From Uloborus plumipes (Eukaryota; Arthropoda; Arachnida; Araneae; Uloboridae), in NCBI GenBank assembly GCA_038373865.1, contig JAXGGA010002853.1, positions 49,450-113,449 of the forward strand: 64,000 nucleotides of DNA, in the 5' to 3' direction. This document shows, piece after piece, positions 55,522-64,000 of the stretch. Below the pieces are notes generated by a model. It did no database searches. It was not told where the DNA came from and saw only the letters and a list, made by a program, of their open reading frames with translations. Made by a program: the position numbers and the translations under genes. Each line of letters opens with the position of its first letter. The first letter of the stretch is position 1.

Positions 55522-56050
55522 TCATATCCACTGTTCCCAGAGTATCCTTATTGTAGAGAAACTGCTTGTACTTGGACACTTTGAACGGCTACTTATTTTC
55601 TTCGGGTACTTTCCTGCCTGAAGTTTCGTCCGAATTTGGCAATTTATATGATTTGGGCCACCACATTTTGAAACTGAGAACATCGTCTGATATAAGGTGA
55701 TATGCAGCGAATCGGCCAGACCAACTTTTAGCATGAGCTCTGCATATTCATCAGGAGTATAAATCCTGACCCTCTTTCTCAAGAGACGCTTTTTGCTTCC
55801 AAAATCTGTCACATGGGGAAAATGAGTGGCCACGTACAGGGTAGTTGTGAGTTGTTGTTTTAAACCGATCTGAGTCGCAGAGGTTTAGTAAGAAACACAC
55901 AACTCTGATGAATGCCGCCAATCGTGACGAGTGAAATTTACCGCAGAAAGGACCTAATCGACGGCGCTTGTTTTCTTTGTGAATTAAACGGATTATTTTC
56001 AAGACTCCCAATAGCATTGCTGATAAGAAATTTAGGTTATTTCTGCACAA
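55522..56050 (-). pseudogene. Remnant of a transposon-associated protein
   Basis: One minus-strand frame (from 56050) reads NLNFLSAMLLGVLK, then RFKTTTHNYPVRGHSFSPCD. After a one-base shift near 55800 the other frame continues DFGSKKRLLRKRVRIYTPDE and YAELMLKVG. The G-H-S-F-x-P-x-D-x-x-F-G block followed by R-K-x-x-R-I-Y-T-P-x-Y is familiar from many uncharacterised arthropod proteins that travel with repeats (possibly the DUF7869 group, from memory). Only the C-terminal third is present, and no ends of its own element were found. Confidence 0.5.
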
Positions 56051-56198
56051 AAAGATGTATCCACCTTCAGGGGTGCAGAGGCGGGTCTAACGGTACGCGG
56101 ACTAAGCGGCCGCGCGGGGCCCCGTCGACCCGTGATGCGCCATGCGGGGCCCCGAAATTCTCCTGGAATCTAAAATTCGAATGCACTGGATTTAGATA

Positions 56199-56757
56199 CA
56201 GGGTGGCCCAGAAGTCACTTTACTTTACATTTTGGAAATTAAATAACTTTTTCTTAAATGACTATATTTAATTAATGCTTTTTTTATTACAAAGCTTAGA
56301 GTGCGTAAGTTAGTTCTGACTTAGTGACGAAAGATAATGTTTCTTAAATAGCCTCCATTCTCGTCTTCACAAAGTCGAGCTCTTTCTAAGCTATTCTCCA
56401 TGACACTTCTTAGCATCTGAGGTTGTAGGGAGAGAATTTCCTGTCGTATGTTTGCCTTGAGTTCTTGAATAGTTCGGGGCTTATTTGCATACGCGTCACT
56501 AAGTTCCTTATTGCAGGCCTACTAGGGGGATGTCGAACATTAAAATGGCGCATATACGATCTTTGCGTTGCAACAATTGACCGTCCATTTTCAAAGTAAA
56601 ATTCAATTATCTTCACTCGTTGTTCTGTTGTAAACTTATCCATGCCAAAAATTTCCAGAGATTATATTTTTTAATTCTGAAAAGAGAAAAATAAATATAT
56701 TAATTGAAAAAAAGTTATTTAACTTTCAAAATGTAAAGTGACTTCTGGGCCACCCTG
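56199..56757 (-). mobile_element. Mariner deletion derivative, 559 bp
   Basis: The ends CAGGGTGGCCCAGAAGTCAC and its reverse complement, matching over ~50 bp, are flanked by TA (56197-56198, 56758-56759). It keeps the 5' third of a transposase gene on the minus strand. Confidence 0.9.
56410..56643 (-). pseudogene. Mariner transposase N-terminal fragment
   Basis: The frame begins MDKFTTEQRVKIIEFYFENG and continues RSIVATQRSYMRHFNVRHPP, the first HTH (DUF4817 type). After ~45 residues it decays, jumps to KFSPYNLRC and stops, so the second HTH and the whole catalytic domain are deleted. Confidence 0.85.
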
Positions 56758-56948
56758 TATAACTGCAACCTGTAGCTAAACGAACGAGCTTTTTCGCAGC
56801 CGGGGACTAATATATACAATAGGTTTTTTTAGGTAACCATTTTGTTATGTTTCTGAAAGAAAATGAGGACTCATTCAAAAGAACATCCGAAAATTCCGAC
56901 TATTTAAGTCTCTCGTGATGTCATAATATTTATCAAGCTGCTAGAGGG

Positions 56949-57200
56949 ATGTCTTGCACATTTCCGAACATGGAGACACTTTTGAAAATATTTTTGACAA
57001 TACCTATGTCAAATGCATCAGATGAAAGATCGTTTTCTGTTTTAAAAAGAGCAAAAAATTATTTACGTAGTAAAATGGGGGAAGAGAGGCTTAATAACTT
57101 AGCCATACTGCATATTGAACAGGAACTGTTGAACCGCGTCGACACGGAAAACATAATTGATGATTTTGCTGCAATTAAATCTCGACGAAAATTTCTATGA
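56949..57200 (+). pseudogene. hAT transposase C-terminal dimerisation domain
   Basis: The frame reads TLLKIFLTIPMSNASDERSF, SVLKRAKNYLRSKMGEERLN and NLAILHIEQELLNRVDTENI, then IDDFAAIKSRRKFL and a stop. The P-x-S-x-A-S-x-E-R-S-F-S and L-R-S-x-M-x-x-E-R-L-N-x-L-A motifs are the classic hAT C-terminal block of the zinc-finger MYM-type group. The frame opens near the deletion junction after the mariner MITE, so the N-terminal zinc finger and catalytic core are absent. Confidence 0.9.
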
Positions 57201-57344
57201 GGTATGTAAGTTAAAAATATTGGTAAACTGTATTGTTTTTTTTTCTGGGGGGGGGGATTCCCCCCCCCCTTTTTTAGAGTGGGGTGGAGGGGGGCCCCAA
57301 AACTTTTACCGCTTGGGGCCCCCACTTCACTTGATCCGCCTCTG

Positions 57345-59357
57345 CTCTTTTCTTCAACTTCATAACTTCAGAATATTAGTTTGAATAAGTAAAATGATTA
57401 ATTTTATCCTTTTTTTCCTTCTTATTCACTGACTATTCATTTTCCAGTTCATAAAAATATACAGCTAAAGCTAAAAAAATGTATTTATGTACGTTAAAAT
57501 TAAAAACTAAAATAAAACTAGTTTCTTGGTGAACATGAAGTTAAAAATTACGAAAAAAAGGGGGTAAATATTGAATAATTTTTAATTTAACCTTTCAAAA
57601 AAGAAGGATGGATAATTAATTCACCAACCGTTTTAATAGAAGGACATTCAATTCATATTTCTTTAAAATTACGATTATAAAAAGGACGGGGGGGGGAGTG
57701 TTCAATTACATCATATTCACTTTCAAACTTGTCTCAAAAGAGAACGGCTGCAAAATACATAGTTTTTTTTGGCAATGACAAATTGCTATCTGTTTTCTTT
57801 CTGGTACCTCAGAAGTCGTTTAGACTCTATTTCAAATTGGCAGTCTGCCAACGCTGCTCACTAACTCGCTCTGCTAGTAGTCAGAATTTCGCTTCGGCGG
57901 GGGGGGGGGGGAGGAATCAGGGGTGCCCCCCCCCCCCAAGCCTAATGGCGCAAATTCCTTCCCAAAAATTTTCGCAACCAGTTTTACTCCTTTATTTTAT
58001 TTCATTTGTTTCTTATAATATTATTTATTTATTTTTTAAATTATGACTTTTTTTTTCTGTATTATTAACTTTTTAAAAGTTCGAATTATGCGCAGAATAG
58101 AATCGCTCTTTCCCAGACAACACACCATAGCCAAAAGCCATCTACTAGATATCCACTAGCTATTGAAAGTAGATATTGTAAAATTCACTAGATATCCATG
58201 GGATATCTACAAATTTCCACAATATCCACTAAATGTTAGAAAGGTTGCATCCATGGCACGTCTCAGAGAGGTTTGGATATCGCGATATCTGATGGATATG
58301 CACTGGATATCCCTCAGATATTATGGTTTATCCATAAGATATGTATCAGATGTAGATTACATCTGTTAGATATCCAAGGGCTATGGCTATTTGGATAGCT
58401 TAAAGACGTCTAGAATATCCTTGTTGTGTGTGTACTTAGCAGTGCTTTTTTTTAATTTAAAAATTAAAAATTAAAAAATTTAAATACAAAGTTATTTAAT
58501 TTACAGAACAAATTGAGAAATGAAAAACTTAGAATTTTTTTTATTATATATCTTTAAATTTTTCTCCTTTTAACACATTTACTTCATAAAAATAGTGACT
58601 TTGTAATTAATATTTTTAGTAAAAAGTACAATCTATTAATCAGACTTTTTTTTGATAAAATTACAACTATTATTAAATAATGACCTTACTCCAGTTTTAT
58701 GCATTTCATTTACATCTATTAATGATCCTAATGATTTTTTTTCAATAATTATGTTATTTTGATTTATAAATTGATCCATATTATTTGTGTACTAAACCTG
58801 TATTTGAATATAAATTGTATTTTTTTTTTTAAATTTAAATACAAAGTCATTATTTTTGCAGAAAGGATTGAGGAATTAAAAACTTTGTAATTTCTTTTTA
58901 TTACATCTTTAAAAATTATCTTTTTTAAATATTTACTTCAGAAAATAGTGACTTTGTATGAAATATTTTTAATAAAAATGCAATCTATTTCAAAACAGAA
59001 CTTTTATACGAAATTTAATTTTTTTTAAAATTTGTCTGACTTTTAAAATTTTATTTTAAATTAAAATTCACCAATATTGCTCTTTATTTTGTTAAAATCA
59101 CTTTTAAGTAATGACCTTATTGCAATTTTATGAATTTCATTAATATATATTAATGGTCCTAATGATTTTTATTCAATGACACTATAACAATGTGTTAAGA
59201 GTCTGTAATGATTATAAAAAAGAATACTGAAAATAGTACTAAGATAATATAATAGTAATGCAGTTGGATATGTTACTCTTCCTTCATTATTAAAACCATG
59301 TCTTACTTTATATTTATTTGATCAACAGTTTTCTAAAGAATTATACTTGGAAAATTT
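57345..59357 (+). repeat. 2 kb dispersed repeat, copy B
   Basis: Inverted match to 29103-31110, including the two short shared frames (57729 and 58163 regions), the CAGGGGTG end (57918-57925) and the GATATCC block (58115-58425). The left limit is exactly the hAT end at 57344, so this copy is probably cut by that hAT's insertion. Confidence 0.85.
58115..58425. repeat. GATATCC-rich block in copy B
   Basis: Same structure as 30040-30345, in inverse orientation and almost identical. Confidence 0.5.
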
Positions 59358-59687
59358 AACAATAACAGTAACAGTAAACGATATAATTCTTAAAAATAAA
59401 TAAAAAAATAAACATCAAAATGAACATTTAGCTTTTTTTCAACATACTAAATGAAATCCTTGGCCTGAAAAACATATAATTTGATATAAAAACCTCTTTT
59501 GTGTGAGTTAAATTGCAAAAGCAGTAGCATAGGCCGCCATTTTGAAAAACGCCGCCATCTTGGATTAAAACGGTTTTTGAAAGTGCCTCTGGGTCTTAAT
59601 TTCAATGTATAGCCCTAAACAACATTACCACCAAGTGGCATCTTCTTATCACGATTTGCAGTTTTCCAACAGTTAGCTCCCGGGCTA
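59358..59687. other. No feature recognised
   Basis: A unique-looking stretch with GCCGCCATTTTGAAAAACGC and GCCGCCATCTTGG, a short internal direct repeat. The junction to the hAT tail is at 59687. Confidence 0.4.
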
Positions 59688-59937
59688 TTAGCCATACTGC
59701 ATATTGAACAGGAACTGTTGAACCGCGTCGACACGGAAAACATAATTGATGATTTTGCTGCAATTAAATCTCGACGAAAATTTCTATGAGGTATGTAAGT
59801 TAAAAATATTGGTAAACTGTATTGTTTTTTTTTCTCGGGGGGGGGGCGGATTCCCCCCCCCTTTTTTTAGAGTGGGGTGGAGGGGGGCCCCAAAACTTTT
59901 ACCGCTTGGGGCCCCCACTTCACTTGATCCGCCTCTG
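59688..59937 (+). pseudogene. Duplicated hAT 3' end (second copy)
   Basis: It matches 57099-57344 almost base for base, from TTAGCCATACTGCATATTGA through the coding end SRRKFL, the G/C-run tract and the terminal CCGCCTCTG. It is an exact partial duplicate of the coding tail and right end. Confidence 0.9.
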
Positions 59938-60049
59938 CAGGGGTGCTCATCCCCCCCCCTAAGCTCAATGGCGCAATTCTCCCCCCCCCCCAATTTTTCT
60001 CAACCCTATTGTGCTTTTTATTTTTATCCCGCTTTTTAATAATATCATT

Positions 60050-60180
60050 TATTTTTAAATATTATTAATTTTTTTAAATATTTTTTTTATTTTTTTAAAT
60101 ATTTTTTTTATTTTTTTAAATATTTTTTTTATTTTTTTAAATATATTTTTTATTTTTTTAAATTATTATTTTTATTTATT
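60050..60180 (+). repeat. AT tandem repeat, period about 22 bp
   Basis: TAAATATTTTTTTTATTTTT recurs about four to five times in a row. Confidence 0.8.
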
Positions 60181-60511
60181 TTCTTTTTTCAATTATAACT
60201 ATTATTTTTACATATATTATTAATTTTTTTAAGTACTAATTATGAGCAGAATAGAATCGCATTTTTTTTATCTTCCAGACTTTCCAAGCACACACACACA
60301 CATAAAAAAATTAATTTAAAAAAAATAATAAAGAAATAATTTAAATTACAAAAATAAATTAATGAATAATTTACATTTCAAAAAATCAGTAAATTATTTA
60401 ATTTTAAAAATAAATTTATGAATAATTTTAAAAATAAATAAATAATTAGTTTTAAAAAATCCCCCCCACCCCATTTTGATGGCGCCATAATCCCCCCTGT
60501 AGGCTCCCCTG

Positions 60512-61205
60512 TTAAATTGCACTGTACCATCCAAAACTCATTTTTTGACATTTTGTCACTAAGGTGGTTTCTAAAATAAACGATTCAATTAATGATTACT
60601 CAATCAGTATCACAAATGAAAATCCTTCTTCCTAACGATGGGAGAATCGATTAAAATATGTTATTGCATTTAAAAGGGAATGAAAGCTCTACACTCTCCA
60701 GAACAAAAATAATTCAATAAAAAAATATGCGTTTGTTACACACCGGAAAAAATCCTTAATTTAAATACGCACACATAATTTCATTTAAGTTTAACTCCAT
60801 ATGTACACAGTGTAGTAATAAAAAATTCTTAACGATTAATCATAATTGTTTCCCAATTTTCCTGTTACAACAAAAGCAGAAAAAAAGCATCCTTCCCCGA
60901 AGAATTTTTTTGTAATTAAAATACACACTTGAGCTGAATATCAATTAGCTGAAAAGCACTTTCATTCAGCCTCCTACTTTGTGGCATTCATATCACGACA
61001 ACAGACCTGAAATATCGCCACAGAATGCATGTGTCGTTGCAAAGAAGAACAGATACATACTACCAATAAGGGGACCGCCCAAAAATTCTCATTACTAAAC
61101 CAATCTTAGTTTGAAAAAAAAAAAAAAAAAAAAAACCTCACTAAATGTGAGAACAACAATTTCTCTTAAAACTCACAGTTAGATTGAAGACAGTGATTCA
61201 CAAAT
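60512..61205. other. No feature recognised
   Basis: AT-rich DNA with an A-run near 61115-61135. No coding or repeat signal. Confidence 0.4.
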
Positions 61206-61650
61206 AAAAATATTTTTGGAAAAAAAATTGAACCTACTTTGGAACTTCACTCGGCAAGTGCTCCAAAAAGTAAAAAATAATTTTATTCTTTGAACACTAT
61301 CCATACTACATTTGACATAAGTTTTGAAGTCGTCGCAAAAACACTAAATAGAATCATACGAAACTATAATTTAACTATATATATAAATTCCAATGAATCC
61401 AGGTTCTTTAATCGCATTCGCATACACTACATTGACAACCACATATTTATGGAATGGGTTTCGCTGAAAAATGTCGGCAAAATGTAGTTAAACATCATTT
61501 CACCTATAGTTTTTGCACCGACTTCAAAACTTATGTTAAATGTAGTATCGATGGTGTTCAAAGAATAAAATTATTTTTTACTTTTTAGAGCACTTGCCGA
61601 GTGAAGTTCCGAAGTCGGTTCAATTTTTTTTTCCAAAAACATTTTATTTT
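61206..61650. repeat. Foldback MITE, arms about 130 bp
   Basis: The left arm (with GGAACTTCACTCGGCAAGTG and TACATTTGACATAAGTTTTG) and the right arm are reverse complements around a ~185-bp loop. The loop encodes nothing convincing. Confidence 0.8.
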
Positions 61651-62220
61651 ATTCTTTTTAGTGTAAATGTACACATATGAAATAAGGTCATTTTTCCATT
61701 ACAAAACTTCACCTAATTTTCTTTAATAAATTCTCCGTTAAATAAACTACGTAAGAAAGAAACTATCAACGCGTCTAAAGTTTTAAACGTTTGACACTAA
61801 AAACTAATCCTAGTTATTCTCTGGTATTTATTTGTGTACTAGTTTAATCAAAGTCTATATATTAACGGCTTTTCAATGAATTTATATTTCAAAACAGTTT
61901 CTCGCGGTTCATAAGATTTTACGACGTACTACATACGTGGCCCGCTAATGAGTTTCATGTTTGCTTCAGTTAAGCCTTCATTCAAAATTCTCATTATCAC
62001 TATTATTACTGTTTCATATCAATCACGTTTTGTAACAATGGATTTCATATTTAATCATTTAGGACAAATCGCTTAAATTTGAGCAAAAATTTGGAGATTT
62101 TTCTCACTTTATTCAGAATTCCTTTATCAAACCTTATGTAAATTTAGACTAAAGGAGCATGAAAACTTACCTTTCAATCAGTACCTGGTTCGAATTTCAG
62201 TTTGTTGGAGTTCAGGAGAA
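61651..62220. other. No feature recognised
   Basis: AT-rich flank of X copy 4. Confidence 0.4.
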
Positions 62221-64000
62221 ACAAGAAGTTCTGTCAAGAACTAAACGAGCCTACTTTCCCGTACAGCGACATCGGCATTCTAGCATCTGATCATTATTCT
62301 CTTAATTATCTGAGACTAAAAATTATGTCAAACATACCTTTTTAGCACTTGAAGCTGATTTCTAAAAGCAAAATATACCCCTCTCATCAGATGAAATAGA
62401 CACATAAAAAGTAAATAAATGAATAAATAAAGTTTTGTCGCACCTTTTAAAGAATGTAACTGTTACAGTTCTTCCGTAGAAAAATTCCTCAATTGTTTAA
62501 AAAAAAAATTAAAAGTACAAAGTACATCAAAACACATTTTATCAAAGAAAGAAAAAAAAAGAAAAAAAAAAACTCGTCCGTTGATAAAATGTCTCGAACT
62601 CCACTTTTAATCCGTTGCCAGTTGTTAAATATAGATAAAGAATAAAATGCTCTCGTTAATGAAACATTTTTGTTACAAAAAAATATCGTCTGCCAAAAAA
62701 AAAATAATAATAATAATAAATAAAATAAAACAAATGAATAAATAAACAAAAAATCGTCTGCACAGTCAGTCATTTTTTTTTTCTGAGCCTGCATTTCCGC
62801 CATGTTTGCGGAGTCGGAGTCGGAGTCAGAGTCCGCACAGAAGATTATTCAGAAAAGTACTTTACAAACATTATTTATCAAAACCATTTTCTTACAAAGT
62901 TAGTTTGAAGGAAATCCGACTTTAAGTTCAGAATCAACATTCAACTTAAATTCCCCGTAGGCGCTAACGTTAAATTTTTTTTCTGAACGGTTCAATATTG
63001 AACGAAAAATGGTTCAAAACAAAAAGCGAAATATGGGAATGAGCCTCTCCGAGATCTTTCAAACAAAAAAAAGTTTATTCTATTCGGATGGTTCACTCAG
63101 AAGTTATTAGGTGGGGAAAGATTGCTTGAACGGTTCAATGTTGAACGAAAAAATGTTGAAATTGAAAATTTAAATACGGTAATGAAGTATCATTGCTGAG
63201 ATCCTTCAAACAAAAAAAAGTTTATTTAAATCGGACTGTTTGCTCAAAAGTTATTAGGGGTGACAGCTTGCTTGAGTGGTTCAATGTTGAACAAAAAATT
63301 GTTCAGATCGAAAATGTAAATATGGGAATCCTTGATAAGATCTTTCGAACAAAAAAAAGTTTGTTCAAATCGGACTGTTCACTCAAAAGTTAGCATCGCG
63401 GGACAGGTTGTTTGAACGGTTCAAAGTTGAACCAAAAATTGTCTAAATCGAAAAATCAAATATGGGAATGAGTTGTACTCACCGAAATCTTTCCAACAAA
63501 AAAAAGTTTGTTCAAATCGGAATGTTCATTCAAAAGTTATTGGGGGGGGGGGAGGTTGCTTGAACGGTTCAATGTTGAACCAAAATTGTTCAAATCGAAA
63601 AATCAAATATGGGAATGAGTTGTACTCGCCGAGATCTATCCAACAAAAAAAAGTTTGTTCAAATCGGAATGTTCATTCAAAAGTTATTAGGGGGAAAGGT
63701 TGCTTGAACGGTTCAATGTTGAACGAAAAATTGTTCAAATCGAAAATGTAGATACAGGAATGAAGTATCCTTGATAAGATCTTTCGAACAAAAAAAAGTT
63801 TGTTCAAATCGGACTGTTCACTAAAAAGTTAGCATCGCGGGACAGGTTGTTTGAACGGTTCAAAGTTGAACCAAAAATTGTTCAAATCGAAAAATCAAAT
63901 ATGGGAATGAGCTGTACTCGCCGAGATCTTTCCAACAAAAAAAAGTTTGTCCAAATCGGAATGTTCATTCAAAAGTTATTAGGGGGGGACAGACAGACCG
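62221..64000 (-). mobile_element. Family X copy 4, runs off the window
   Basis: It begins with the shared terminus (ACAAGAAGTTCT), hairpin and subterminal repeat (62249-62263), then the T-rich part, then at least seven ~145-bp units (62985-64000). The 5' end lies outside the window. It has the longest unit array of the four copies. Confidence 0.8.
62985..64000 (+). repeat. ~145-bp minisatellite inside X copy 4
   Basis: AAAAAAAAGTTTGTTCAAAT recurs near 63354, 63502, 63649, 63793 and 63940, a period of about 145-147 bp, with variants upstream. Neighbouring units alternate between two subtypes, one with TTAGCATCGCGGGACAGG and one with TTATTNGGGG. Confidence 0.85.

Larger units (their letters stand above)
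56076..59937 (+). mobile_element. hAT element with rearranged interior
   Basis: The left end CAGAGGCGG (56076) and right end CCGCCTCTG (59937) are flanked by an exact 8-bp match, CAGGGGTG. Inside are a mariner MITE, the hAT C-terminal coding block, a first complete right end (57344), a 2.3 kb segment with repeat copy B, and then a second copy of the last 250 bp. G/C-run-rich DNA precedes each right end (57247-57300, 59837-59895). Confidence 0.65.
56068..60511. mobile_element. Outer hAT-type MITE, split after its first 8 bases
   Basis: CAGGGGTG at 56068-56075 is repeated at 59938-59945, where it continues as CAGGGGTGCTCATCCCCCCC. This is the same end as at 57918 and on the minus strand at 30538. 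The interpretation is that the hAT at 56076 used the first 8 bases of this element as target. The proposed right end (reverse strand CAGGGGAGCC at 60511) is weak, and no outer TSD was found. Confidence 0.4.

Noticed and set aside
63193..63751. Two open frames rich in QQKKVCSNR repeats
   Set aside because: They are the ~145-bp minisatellite read through; the frame breaks vary by copy, so they are not genes.
1..64000. tRNA or rRNA genes
   Set aside because: I looked for tRNA B-box-like GGTTCGANTCC with a plausible cloverleaf and for conserved rRNA words, and saw none; a covariance scan would be needed to exclude decayed copies.

Overview
The window is eukaryotic, AT-rich repeat DNA with no operons and no complete host gene. 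The protein remnants (copia-type Pol, mariner transposases with an N-terminal HTH of the DUF4817 type, hAT C-terminal dimerisation domains, a pogo/Tigger C-terminus) point to an arthropod. A chelicerate, perhaps a spider, is my guess from the flavour of these families; nothing here proves it. Almost every base I could assign belongs to a transposon, often nested two to four deep. All boundaries were found by eye from terminal inverted repeats (TIRs) and target-site duplications (TSDs).

Layout. 368-1514 is a short copy of a Helentron/DINE-1-like family (called X here). 1830-2013 is a pogo-type MITE and 2292-2497 a foldback. 2952-5237 is a 2.3 kb element with a perfect 8-bp TSD; its long arms are themselves tandem arrays, and it encloses a decayed copy of an uncharacterised arthropod gene family. 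5319-23002 looks like one 17.7 kb hAT-type element: 17-bp TIRs (TAGGGATGGACCGGATA) and a perfect 8-bp TSD (ATTTTAAA). Inside it are a duplicated ~140-bp satellite array (7520-9380 and 10100-11115), a Penelope-like fragment, a 1.5 kb foldback with a visible empty-site paralogue, MITEs, (TA)n tracts, and a second hAT (15009-18981). The second hAT carries a large inverted array of ~171-bp units, most with the palindrome TGACGTCA.

23274-29097 is a TA-flanked element with GGCCCATTCA motifs. It is interrupted by a mariner (23785-28304) with identical 111-bp TIRs, which is itself interrupted by a 3.2 kb element with 8-bp TSD (24652-27832). 29103-31110 is a 2 kb repeat that reappears inverted at 57345-59357. 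31780-37297 is a possible element with GTCACCTTT repeats, enclosing a TIR element and an internally deleted mariner. 38527-39305 is the 3' part of a pogo/Tigger element. 39979-44563 is a nearly full-length but dead copia retrotransposon with both LTRs, PBS and PPT, inserted in a ~165-bp tandem repeat.

44900-50460 holds a hAT remnant, four foldback or MITE structures, and one exon-like segment with good splice sites (47099-47166). 50831-55372 is an X copy interrupted by a second X copy and by a 1.5 kb hAT with perfect TSD. 55520-56050 is a decayed transposon-associated protein. 56068-60511 is a nest of hAT ends, a mariner MITE and the second 2 kb repeat. 62221 to the window end is a fourth X copy running off the edge.

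The genes do not act together as a system; the window is best read as a stratigraphy of insertions. The parts I think least likely to be already described are the 17.7 kb hAT, the X family architecture, the element at 2952-5237 with its embedded gene family, and the inverted TGACGTCA satellite.
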